Of a stretch of 64,000 nucleotides of DNA, positions 1-11,168 are shown piece by piece. Under the pieces are notes generated by a model. That model was not told the origin of the DNA. It was given only the letters and a program-made list of their open reading frames with translations, and did no database searches. Every line of letters starts with the position of its first letter. Within the stretch, counting starts at the first letter, position 1. The position numbers and the translations under genes were made by a program. The DNA comes from Brachyhypopomus gauderio (taxonomy: Eukaryota > Chordata > Actinopteri > Gymnotiformes > Hypopomidae), in contig NW_027506905.1 of NCBI RefSeq assembly GCF_052324685.1, positions 383,501-447,500 of the forward strand, given 5' to 3'.

Positions 1-113
1 ACGCCAGGTCGGCACCTCCATCAAAAAATCATGTTATCGTCTTTAGCTGTTAGCATTATAGCATCTAAGTGGCTTGGATATATTTCTCATTGCACTGAGG
101 GGGCGTGGTTTAC

Positions 114-3016
114 CTGTGGCGCCGGTATGTTTGGCAGGGGGGCCTGGCAGCAGGCCGGCGGGCTGGTAGCCCGATTTAGACGTGCGCGAGATGGCGCCGA
201 AGCGAGAGACGGTGGGCAGTGAGCCAAATGGGATGATGGGGTCATCGTCTTTGACCTCCGCTCGTCTCTGCAGTTCCAGGGCAGGTTCTCGCAGGACCTT
301 ATCCACGTTCTGCTGCAGGGAAAAGTGACATTTACACCCGCAACTATTAGAAACATCCAACTTATATCCAACACAAACGTTTCTCACTTGATTTATTTAT
401 TTTTTTATGGGGAGAACTGACAAGAAGGTAAAGCAAACATGGATTAGGGAAATGAAATGCATTACACAGAGCTGTGGCTGGCATTTATTACACGAGACGT
501 CTTGGTGCAAAGCCTCATAAAAGGGTAGTAAACATCACTTCCTATTTATGGCTTCCCTTTGATACGGCCTTTGGTCCATCAGTGTGGGAGAACAGAGCAA
601 ACTCAACAGAGCAAATACCGATAACCTTCGACCTCTGCACTCCCACTTAAAGTCATTATAAGCACACCACCATTAAAAAGGTCTGCATTCTTTAACCCTT
701 TAATTTAGCCATGAATGAATTCTGAGATCATCAGTACTGATTATGAAGTTTCTTTCTGATCTTAACAGAGGAGCAGAGGTTCTTCTCACCATGTCCATGT
801 AGCCTCCAGCCACGCCCTCTTTGGTTTTCATGTCCTTGGTGCCAATGTAGGAGACAAAGGTGTCACATGACCATGGAGAGTACTGAGCAGCATAGTCTGG
901 CTCCCTGAAGCTCATGAAAGCAGGGGGGTTCTCCTCCATGGCCTGGTGATCATAAACAGCAGTATACACTTCAGTACTTGTAGCCAAACGTCGATATAGT
1001 CAAAGTTTCATTTTAACCCAGACACTATACACTTGGATTTAGTATTAAAAGGAAGCCAGCTCGGTCAGGTGAGCTAAAGGCGGCGCGGTGCATTTCAGGC
1101 GAATTGCTGGCGGTATGGTTTGTGTGCTTACATGAATCTGTCCCCTGACCTCTTGGCTGTAGGCAGGGTCGTAAGAGTGAGCTGGGTTTGGGGAGGAGGC
1201 GAAAGGCAGAGGGGAGACCACCTTCCGCTCCTCCAGCTGGGCCATAATCTCCTTCCTGCGCCGGTGCAGGTAATCCAGGCTGAGCTGCGCTCGAGGATAG
1301 ACGTTCTGCACACGCACACACACACACACACACACAGGCTGAACAACGCTGGACCGTTTCTCTTAGGAGAAAACATCTGTATATATACAGTGAGTGGTAT
1401 TTGCTTAGCAACGTTTCCCCCCAAGCACCTATAATACAAAACGTTAAATATTCCTGAACACGACTGACTTGGTTCAGGATCGCAATCTGTGTGGCACTCT
1501 ATGGTTAACTTCTTTGTTAAATTGTCATAAAGTCACTACAGGTCCACTTCAGATATCTTTAAATTTGTTAGATCACTATATGCAATGTCAAGTGTCAGCC
1601 AGAGTGGTCAGCATTTCACCACTAAAGTCAAAGTCAAATTTATTTATATAGTGCTTTTCACAACACACGTTGTCACAAAGCAGCTTTACAATCGTATGGG
1701 TCCAGATCCCTAATGAGCAAGCCAAAGGTGACAGTGGCAAGGAAAAACTCCCTAGATGATGGGGATTAGGAAGAAACCTCGGGAGGACCAAGACTCAAAA
1801 GGGAACCCATCCTCCATTGGGCGGCCCGTTAACACAAGTTCATGGTCACAGGGTGGTTTCAAAAAGCCACGCAAGCGTGTTATCTGGAGTAACGAATCGC
1901 GCTTCACTCTCTGGCAGTCAGATGGTTCAATCTGGGCCTGGCCTGTCTGGTGTCTAGTGTAGGTCTCTTATCTCCAGTGGAGGGTACTGTCATTGCTACA
2001 GCATACAAATACATTTTAGACAGACAATTATATGCTTCCAACTTTGTGGCAACAGTTCGGGGAAGGCATGTTCTTGTTCCTGTATAAATGTGTCCTAGTG
2101 CACAAAGCAAGGTTCGTAAAGGCAAGGTCTGACAAGTTTGGTGCAGACGAACTCAAGTGGACTGCACAGAGCCACACCCTCAACCCCACTGAGCACATAC
2201 AGGAATGAATTGGAATGTGGATTATGAGCCAGGTTCTCCTGAGATACACCTGCGCTACTCCTGCGCTACTCCTGAGCTACACCGGTGCCCGACCTCTCAA
2301 ATGCTCCTTTCAGCGAATGGGCACAAATGTGACACATGAAAAAAGTTTTGTGGAAAGCCATTTCAAAGGGAGACTGTGAGACTGTTGGGGGGGGAAGTCC
2401 ATATTAAAGACTGTGAGACTGTTGGGGGGGGGGGGGGGGGGGAGTCCATATTAAAGACTGTGAGACTGTTGGGGGGGGGAGTCCATATTAAAGACTGTGA
2501 GACTGTTGGGGTGGAGTCCATATTAAAGCCCATAGTTTTAGTAATGGGATTTCCAACATTCTTATATAAGTGTGGTCACGTGTCTACATACTTTTGAGCA
2601 TATAGTCATCGTTCAAAGAAACTACATATCTGTCTTACCCTGCCAGATCTGATTAGCCCCGGGTGGCTGTAGCTAGGGTTAGGGTCGTATCTCTCTCGTG
2701 GTGGTTCTGGGAGATAGGCGGAGACTCCAGTCGTTTGTGGTTGTTGTGGAGGTACGTCCACTGGACTCCTGACGTAGGACTGGGGCGGAGGACCTCCGTA
2801 AGCAGGCTGGCGGCTACTGTGGTGCATGGGGTAGGTGTAGCGGGGGTCGGAGGGGGGGCCTTGGTACTGGCGCTCTGGGGCATAAGAGAAGGGGTCTGGG
2901 TAGGAAGACAGGCCTGGATCTGTAGCCTGGCCAGGGTTGCGGACGTAGCGAGGCTGCGTGTGTGTGTGAGTACAGGAGTGACCTGCACCAACGACAAGGG
3001 GTGAAAAAAGGAAAAT

Positions 3017-3051
<35 letters not shown>

Positions 3052-6000
3052 CAATCAAATACACTGTTAAAATGTAACAGTATAAAATAATGCATACATA
3101 CAATAATGCATTAACAATGCATTCATACAATGCTTCTAACAATCTAATAATTTTTTTTCTAATAATCTTGATCCTTTACCCGTAGGATAGTGAGAGGACT
3201 CGTAATGGGAGGCAGACGGAGGTGCTCTGGGTTCAGGGTAGTAACTCTCCGGTGGAGGGGCAGAGTACTGGTGCATCTGGGGGCCTCTGGGGACTACAGA
3301 CATGTGCTTGTGTCCAGCCAGGCTGTTTCTGGCCCCTCTGGAATGAGGCGGTGCAGACATCCCCACTTTAGGGTCCATCCTAGCCGAAATGAAACAATGT
3401 TATTTACTATTTACAAAAATGCAGCAACTTGATGCAACAGCAGATTGAGTGACAAAGTATAACCTAAACGGATCAGAACTAAATAAAATGACTCACAGGT
3501 CTGGAGGTGAACCAGGGGCACTGACGCTCCCCGGGTCCGCCTTCATCTGCTTGTTTCCTGGGTTGTACGAGGGGTCAGAGCCCCGGGAGACCAGGTGACT
3601 CAGTCCGGACCCGGGCCCCACCGGGATGATGCCGTTAGCGACAATTGCCGATTTGTGAGGCAGTCCCTCCCCAACCAAACCCTCGTCGGGCAGTAGGTCC
3701 ATCTCGTTGAGCTGGGTCAGAGACTGGCTCAGTGTCTTCCGCATGGGCAAACGCTTGTTCATCTTGCGGTACCTGAGCGGCAGACCAAGTCGTCAAAAGG
3801 CAGAAAATGTGCGGAAACGTACGCGAGACGCACTGGGTTAGCAGCGGATGCGTTTGAGGGCAGCGACTCACTTCTCCAGCTCCTCCTGAGAATGGGCGAA
3901 GGTGCAGCTGGCTCCCCGGGGACATCCACCCTTCTGCTTCATGTCCCGACACATGTACGTCTTGTACTTACTGTGCTGAGGGGCCTGAAGGGGCGTTAGT
4001 GGATTTGAAGGATGAGCATGGCACAAACGTGATGGAAAATCAGGACTGTCATGGTGCATTAGAGTTGAAACTGAACTCTGTAGGGCAGTGAAGGTACCCA
4101 GCCAGGTACGGCTGGGCAATTAATCAAAAATACATCAAAACTGACATTGAGAACCTCTAACCGAGCTCTATCTATTTTGTCCCTGTCAGTTATTTAGGTT
4201 TTTGGCTTTTAATTATATCATACAACATATATACTTAATATAAATATATGTTAATACTTTGCCCACTGTTCTTGTACTTAAAAATATTCTACTGCATATG
4301 TAGTCCGTGACCAACCTATATATATAACAATATGATCTCTTTCATTAGAAAAAAATCCCAGCTTTAATAATTGACCACTTGGGCAAGGGCAAAAAAAACA
4401 GCAAAACCCCCAAATCCTTCATTAATCGTAATCAAGGTAAAATGATCGTGATATTGTTTTGAGTTCATATCACCCAGCACTACAGCCAGGCGTGTTTTAT
4501 TAAGAGCAAATCAGTGTTTAATAACTAAGACTGGAGCCATACGGCAGGTCAAGGATGGATGGAGTTTCTCACCTGCTGTGGGTCTCCACCTTTCTTGCTG
4601 TGATTCTGGATGAAGTCCACTAGGCCATGAACCACAGTCTTGACTGCCACCAGTCCTTTGTCCAGCTGCTCCCAGGTAGGTGCAGGGGCATCTAGCATAC
4701 GTAGGAGAGGCAAAAAAAATATGTTTTTACATTTGCTTTATAACTTGGCCTTTTTATTTTGAAACATATCCAAATATCAAATACCCTCACATGAAAGCCC
4801 TTTGTACATTGATAAATAACAAGATGTTAATGTTAAATCCTGTGAACTGGAGCGCGAAGCCACAACAACACAAGTCTAGTGAGTGATGAACTACACTACA
4901 ACTGCAGTAGAATTGCTTGGTTTAGTATTCGCAAAAAAAAAAAACCACACACATACACACACCACAGTTTGAAGAAAACAAATGAGGTGGTGATGAGTGA
5001 AACAGGGCCGCACGAGGGCACACACACCTGGGCTAGGGTCAATGTCAGCCAGCAGCTCTAAATGCGGTCTGAGGCGGTTGAGGTTGGCTGGGTCTCCCGT
5101 TCTCTGCAACGCAATGGTGAGTTCCTGCACACTCTGAGCAAAGGATGCTGGAGTCTGCAACTGGAAGTAAGAGAGAGAGAGAAATCACATACCAGGTGAA
5201 CATCACCAAAGGATTACCTAACAAAATGTGACTCAAACCGCAATACAACACAGAATATGACTGACATGCTTAGATCTATTCCAACATGAATAATAAAAGT
5301 ATATAAAGAGCAGGTGGTATCAAAGTGGGTGGTCACCACACAGATAAGTGTCAAAGGATGTTCTACTCCAATGTACCTCATCATTTTATTATCAAGTCCT
5401 TCATGAGTCAAGTGTAAAACGGGCTATGACTAAAAACACAGCTTTGTATAATAATGCAGCCAAACAAAGATAAAGCCATCAACTTAGAACATCGTTGGCA
5501 CCGTCTAATGAGAGGTTATCACACTTCTGAATGTAGGATTTCACTGAATGAATGAAGGAATGCAAGACATTCCCCTAGCTACTCCAGCCAGCGTTTTCTT
5601 TTTGAGGACCACACTGACATGTGTAGGCCAAGCAGCAGCTTGTACTCCTCCTACCTTGTCTATGATGGACTGCATGTGTGACTTGTGGGACTGGTCCCCG
5701 TACAGTAGGGAGGACCACTGGTCCGGGGCGATGCGCAGGCCGCCCTCCATGGCGATCTGGACGATCTGGGAGTCGTGCTCCCTGCGCAGGGCCTCGTAGG
5801 TACGAAACTCCTCCTTCAACTGCATCAGGGACGAGTCCTCATCACGCTTGGTCACCTGTCGAGAAACCAGGGGGGCCAACAAAACAACAAACTCCTTACT
5901 GACGTGCAGGCAATACACAAACGAACCTTATAAATACTAAATACTGCATATAACACTAAAAACGCTAAAAATACTGCATGATAAAATTGCTTTTTGTGAC

Positions 6001-8050
6001 TTGGGCAGGAAATGTGTAGGTTTGTTGCTTTTTTGTGCATTACAACTACACTTTGTCTGCGTACCCTTTACTAGAAAGGCATTTATTCATTCACAATGAC
6101 GTCCTGTGCAATGTGCTTTGTGGCAGATCAGACAGTGCAGCAAAATAAAGTCAAGAAGACAGAGAGAGGAAGACAGAGAGAGGAAGACAGAGAGAGGAAG
6201 ACAGAGAGGGGAAGACAGAGAGGGGAAGACAGAGAGGGGAAGACAGAGAGAGGAAGACAGAGAGAGGAAGACAGAGAGAGGAAGACAGAGAGGGGAAGAC
6301 AGAGAGGGGAAGACAGAGAGAGGAAGACAGAGAGAGGAAGACAGAGAGAGGAAGACAGAGAGAGGAAGACAGAGAGAGGAAGACAGAGAGAGGAAGACTG
6401 AGAGAGGAAGACAGAGAGAGGAAGACAGAGAGAGGAAGACAGAGAGAGGAAGACTGAGAGGAAGACAGAGAGAGGAAGACAGAGAGGGGAAGACAGAGAG
6501 GGGAAGACAGAGAGGGGAAGACAGAGAGGGGAAGACAGAGAGAGGAAGACAGAGAGGGGAAGACAGAGAGGGGAAGACAGAGAGGGGAAGACAGAGAGGG
6601 GAAGACAGAGAGAGGAAGACAGAGAGAGGAAGACAGAGAGAGGAAGACAGAGAGAGGAAGACAGAGAGAGGAAGACTGAGAGAGGAAGACAGAGAGAGGA
6701 AGACTGAGAGGAAGACTGAGAGAGGAAGACAGAGAGAGGAAGACAGAGAGAGGAAGACAGAGAGAGGAAGACTGAGAGGAAGACAGAGAGAGGAAGACTG
6801 AGAGGAAGACAGAGAGAGGAAGACAGAGAGAGGAAGACAGAGAGGAAGACAGAGAGAGGAAGACAGAGAGAGGAAGACTGAGAGAGGAAGACAGAGAGAG
6901 GAAGACAGAGAGAGGAAGACAGAGAGAGGAAGACTGAGAGAGGAAGACAGAGAGAGGAAGACAGAGAGAGGAAGACTGAGAGAGGAAGACTGAGAGAGGA
7001 AGACAGAGAGGGGAAGACAGAGAGAGGAAGACAGAGAGGAAGACTGAGAGGAAGACTGAGAGAGGAAGACTGAGAGGGGAAGACAGAGAGAGGAAGACAG
7101 AGAGAGGAAGACAGAGAGAGGAAGACAGAGAGGGGAAGACAGAGAGAGGAAGACAGAGAGAGGAAGACAGAGAGGGGAAGACAGAGAGGGGAAGACAGAG
7201 AGAGGAAGACAGAGAGAGGAAGACAGAGAGAGGAAGACTGAGAGGAAGACAGAGAGAGGAAGACAGAGAGGAAGACTGAGAGAGGAAGACTGAGAGAGGA
7301 AGACTGAGAGAGGAAGACAGAGAGAGGAAGACTGAGAGGAAGACTGAGAGAGGAAGTGGAGGAGGGACCTTAAAGCAGGAGGCTCTGTACAGCAGCTGCA
7401 CCACGTGTCCTATGCTGGTTTTGGAAGCTTGGGGGAAACGTGGCTCCAGCCTCTGGACCACAAACAGAACCAAGACCTTGCGGGACAGTGCCGACCCGTC
7501 CTCTAGAGCCAGCAGGACCAGCTTCAGGGCCTCCTCCTGCATAGCTGAGGAAAGAGGAAATCAATCATTATTTTATGAGCTTAAGTGAGGTTTTTATATT
7601 GGTCTTCTAAGGACAACTGCTGCATTGCTGTTATCCATATGTCCATGTATAGTACCTACTTGCTAAAGGCAGAGATGCAACAATAATATCCCTGCTGCTA
7701 TATAATGAATTAGTGATATGTAACATGGTAACACTACTTTCGATTTCTCCAAATTGAATTTAAGCTATTCTGTTCCACCCACAAATCCACGTCGAAAACC
7801 ACTTTCTCTTATTAAAGATCACTGGGTGTGAAGTACACCACAGAAATAAACACCACTGCATGCAAACACATCTGAAACCACAGAATACACTCCCAACAAA
7901 CCTCACCCATTTGTGCTATTAATTCTTCTAAAGGTACTTATGATTGAGCAATGAAGGTATGCATGAAAATACTACACCTAAAACGGCATATCAAAACTTG
8001 TCATATGGTACATCAAGAAAGCAATAATAGACTATATAATAATAATAGAC

Positions 8051-8081
<31 letters not shown>

Positions 8082-8165
8082 GACTATATAATAATAATAC
8101 TAATAATCATCATCATCATCATCATCATCATAATCATAATAATAATAGACTATATAATAATAGAC

Positions 8166-8204
<39 letters not shown>

Positions 8205-8209
8205 GACTA

Positions 8210-8264
<55 letters not shown>

Positions 8265-8267
8265 GAC

Positions 8268-8300
<33 letters not shown>

Positions 8301-8695
8301 GACTATACCACTGGGCTTCAACATTAACACTTCTAAAATACTGGCAGAATAAAGTAAAAAAATCAAGCTATTCAGAATGATCTAATGTGGCTGAAACATT
8401 GATAGATTATTGGTAGATCGTTCTGTTAGTGCTGCCAGAAGAATGCGTGTGTCACCAGGGCCGAGGAACTGGCAGCCCCGCGCTCTGACAGCGGCCCACA
8501 GGTTGGAGGAGAGCTGCTGGGGGTTCTGGTGCTGCAGGATGAGCTCGGTGACCGTGCGCTCGCCCAGGGAACGAGCCGCCCGCATGGCCCGCACACGCCC
8601 CTCTTCCTCCACCAGCTGACAGTGCACCAGCGTCACCAGCTTCCTCTGCATGGGCCTGCTGAGAAGACTCTGGGTAGCACTGCCCAGCCCTACAC

Positions 8696-8734
<39 letters not shown>

Positions 8735-10965
8735 ACACACACACATACAAATGACATGACTAGGGCTACATTATAAATCAGTGGGGTGGAGAACAGTAGC
8801 ATTATTACTTTGAAGTGCTGGAGATTTATATCTTTGCAGCATATTTCCGTGTTTGGGCTTTCTGTTTTATCTATTCTGGGATCCGGTTAAGCACCTACTT
8901 GAAACTACAGGTGTGTATCTACCATTTGTTTCAATACACATGGCTTTAAGTTATACCTGTTTTATAACATTAGAGGTTTGATTGGGCTGCAAGTTAGTTA
9001 GATTTGGTTCAAATGAGCCCATCAACATGGGGTGACAGCATTTATGATCAACATGACAACCAACAGCATGTTAAAAACACCTTCTCAAAAGGGAGAGAGT
9101 AAATGGCATTTGAGCGTAAACATCACGTCAAGATCATCCAGACCTCTGGTGTTGCTGAGGGGTTTGAGGTAGAGAGCCAGATCCTCCACACAGGTACGAG
9201 CTTCATCATAATGCTTGGTGTCCTCAGGGCCTCTCACTAAAGTGACGGTCTGGAGCTTGGGTGCCTGCAGGAGGAAAGATCACTGTATGAATCAGAGGAC
9301 TCTGCACAGACTGTACCCAGAACAGCTGCTCTGTAGAGCTTATGTAGCCAGCTTACTTGAACACTGTGATGCTACGAAAGCTCTGGCTCTGGCCCATGCT
9401 TAGTACAATGAGAAAATTCATACTACTCAGGGGTTCCCTGCTTGGGGAAAACTAATTTGTGTTGCTATTAAACAATTAAAATGGTTGCCTAACTGTAAGT
9501 ATAGTAAAGAAGTTCCAGTAGCAGACAATACTCGAAAAAAATAACATCCATTTTGTTGTTTTTGGAAGCTGCAAAGTCTAAAAAGGTGGCTTGACACCTT
9601 GACAAGTTCTAACAAGTTATGCAAAGTATGCAAAGCATTGAATGGCATGATGCAGGCTTTATGTAAAATGTTGACAGAAGTGTAAACTGATCCACCCTCT
9701 CCTGCAACTTCCATGGTAGTGAGTCATTATGACAAAGTTTGGACTATAAAAATGTCTAATCTGACTCAGCAAACACAAGTGTGTGCACGCATGCACGGGC
9801 CCCGCCTCCCAGCACGCATGCACGGGCCCCGCCTCCCAGCACGCATGCACGGGCCCCGCCTCCCAGCACGCATGCACGGGCCCCGCCTCCCAGCACGCAT
9901 GCACGGGCCCCGCCTCCCAGCACGCATGCGTGCACACACTCCCACATACACCACCATTTTAGTGATACTGGAACCACAGCCACAAGTTCTATATATTGGA
10001 AAGCTGACACCCCAAACACCCCCCCCTCCCCTGGAATAAACACCCCTCTACACATCCGTCACCCCCACCCTCCTCCCTTCCTTCATTTATTTTTTGATGT
10101 GGTCTATTACCCGTAAAGCAGCAGAACACCGTACCTCCAGTTCAGTGTGTGCAGGCTGTGCACCTTCCTTAGTGATAAGCACATGTGTCTGAAACAACAG
10201 GTTTCACTGCTAACTGGAAATGATGAAAAATGAAAATGCAATCTCGTGTCCCGATCATTATCTTAAAACACAATTGCTTTGCCTAGGGTAGTGTGCACAT
10301 GTTGAGGTGGTTGCTTGGGTGTTTCTGTTTCTGAACATGCAAAACAAGTGAGCAAAGACACAAACATCCACTCTGAGACCAGAAGGAAATGGAGCTAAAA
10401 AATACCACACACAGGTACACAGTGATCTGCCTTCACTGATGGGCAGGTGAGTTCCTTAACAATATGTTGTTTGTTAATCCCCATTCCAACGAGAGTTTTT
10501 GCAACGTTAACATTGCAGACGCCAGAAGCAGACCAACCATGTAGTAAAAAGCTGTGATTGTTTTTTGTTGCTGTAAGCATCCTGAACAAACTCAGGATCT
10601 TTCAGGATCTCTCAGTATTAGTGTTGTGTTAATACACTGCAAGGTGTGTCAAGATCACCATGTAGCATAACAGTCAGGACCGCGGATCGTAGCTGCGTGG
10701 GCCGTGACACCCTGGTGGCGATGGAGTACCTCACCTGACCACAGACCAGCTGCAGCAGGGCGGTGTTGACGGGCAGCAGCTCGATGTCGGTGCTGATGGC
10801 GGTCTGGTCGAAGGGGCAGGCCTTGCGGTGCAGCTTGTTCAGACACATCTTGCAGACGGTGTGGCCGCAGCCCAGGCTGATGGGCCTGCGCACGTTCTCC
10901 TCGAACGTCTGCGTGCAGATGGGACACAACAGAAACTCCGTCCATTGTGGCGCTTGTACGGGCAT
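114..10965 (-). CDS. rc3h1: Roquin-1, RING/ROQ/CCCH mRNA-decay factor (3' end off window)
   Basis: Roquin-1 binds stem-loop decay elements in mRNA 3' UTRs and recruits deadenylation machinery in cytoplasmic granules; its RING is a ubiquitin-ligase type (family knowledge). Coding exons read on the minus strand: 10965-10735, 9264-9144, 8695-8456, 7544-7369, 5855-5655, 5160-5028, 4691-4573, 3984-3872, 3772-3497, 3379-3180, 2982-2639, 1305-1132, 942-790, 312-114. All junctions are AG/GT with matching phases, giving 893 codons; human Roquin-1 has about 1,130, so roughly 240 residues lie beyond the left edge. Visible: RING with C14, C17, C33, H35, C38, C41, C50, D53; ROQ region about 130-360; CCCH finger C419-x8-C-x5-C-x3-H438; proline-rich C-terminal half with [19 protein letters not shown] and [10 protein letters not shown]3H1 rather than RC3H2 by the ICTQTF and HRRRKEIM segments; the a/b paralogue is not resolved. 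The donor after 7369 (GTCCCT) is weak. Confidence 0.95.
1315..1336. repeat. (CA)n abutting an rc3h1 3' splice site
   Basis: Eleven CA units on the plus strand, (GT)n on the rc3h1 sense strand, ending about 10 nt before the exon that starts at 1305. Confidence 0.95.
1627..1850. mobile_element. Ostariophysan-type interspersed repeat fragment
   Basis: Begins AAAGTCAAATTTATTTATAT and runs through AACACACGTTGTCACAAAGC to GGAAGAAACCTCGGGAGGAC and TGGGCGGCCCGTTAAC. I recognise this composition as a very common interspersed sequence in ostariophysan fish genomes. The family name is not recalled with certainty. It lies in the rc3h1 intron between the exons at 2982-2639 and 1305-1132. Confidence 0.5.
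1855..2605 (+). mobile_element. Tc1-like transposon remnant
   Basis: Plus-strand translation gives [17 protein letters not shown], the Tc1 transposase catalytic-core consensus, and further on a degraded NPTEH segment (CCCACTGAGCACATACAGG, from the usual NPIEH...W). The copy ends with CATACTTTTGAGCATATAGT, the typical Tc1 terminal sequence. Frameshifts and stops make it dead. It directly abuts the repeat at 1627-1850. Confidence 0.75.
2365..2530. repeat. Tandem amplification inside the Tc1 tail
   Basis: Four imperfect copies of a unit of roughly 40 bp containing AAAGACTGTGAGACTGTTGG, a G-run of variable length, and AGTCCATATT. This part of the Tc1 3' end is normally single-copy. Confidence 0.75.
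3021..3048. repeat. (CA)n near an rc3h1 3' splice site
   Basis: Fourteen CA units on the plus strand, (GT)n in the rc3h1 sense direction, about 40 nt upstream of the exon starting at 2982. Confidence 0.95.
4107..4482. mobile_element. hAT-type MITE, 376 bp, in rc3h1 intron
   Basis: Imperfect terminal inverted repeats, TACGGCTGGGCAAT at the left and ATCACCCAGCACTA at the right (10 of 14 pairing). Flanked by a perfect 8-bp target-site duplication CAGCCAGG at 4099-4106 and 4483-4490. AT-rich interior with no coding capacity. Confidence 0.75.
6154..7357. repeat. 14-bp purine minisatellite, 1.2 kb
   Basis: About 85 copies of GAAGACAGAGAGAG with point variants (GGGG for GAGG, CTGAG for CAGAG) and some shortened units. 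On the rc3h1 sense strand it is a CTTCCTCTCTCTGT pyrimidine tract that starts about 11 nt after the splice donor of the exon ending at 7369. It is open in one frame across its whole length. Confidence 0.97.
8023..8308. repeat. (TAA)n compound microsatellite
   Basis: AATAAT runs interrupted by recurrent AGACTATATAATAATA segments and a short CAT run near 8,110. Lies in the rc3h1 intron between the exons at 8695-8456 and 7544-7369. Confidence 0.95.
8699..8746. repeat. (CA)n forming an rc3h1 3' splice-site region
   Basis: CA tract whose sense-strand (GT)n runs directly into the TGCAG acceptor of the exon starting at 8695, so no ordinary polypyrimidine tract is present. Confidence 0.95.
9787..9935. 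repeat. 27-bp GC-rich minisatellite in rc3h1 intron
   Basis: Five near-identical 27-bp units starting at 9787, 9814, 9841, 9868 and 9895, plus a partial sixth. Each unit has ACGCATGCAC followed by GGGCCCCGCCTCCC. The unit is a multiple of three and free of stops, which produces spurious open frames on both strands. Confidence 0.95.
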
Positions 10966-11168
10966 CGTAACGAGAGCGGGACTCCGCTACGCTGACCACG
11001 CCGGGTTTCCGTCGGATCGGCGCTCCTCGTGGACGCAGGCGGGAACGTTTGGTTGAAAACTAAGGTCAAAAGTCCTATAGATTCCACAGGAATCAAAGAC
11101 TGAATGTCCAGATTTTTAAAGATCTTCAGGCACTGTGAACATTTAGCACACAGTGCTGAATACATAAC
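10966..11168 (-). other. rc3h1: rc3h1 5' UTR part of exon 2
   Basis: Upstream of the start codon the minus strand runs to a good acceptor (pyrimidine-rich TTTGTTTCCTACAG, ending at 11169). The noncoding part of the exon is therefore about 203 nt. It would be joined to the noncoding exon near 14.5 kb. Confidence 0.6.

Noticed and set aside
6106..7542. Long open frames of 231 (plus) and 463 (minus) codons
   Set aside because: They are products of the 14-bp repeat. Only the first part of the minus frame (7544-7369) is a real rc3h1 exon.
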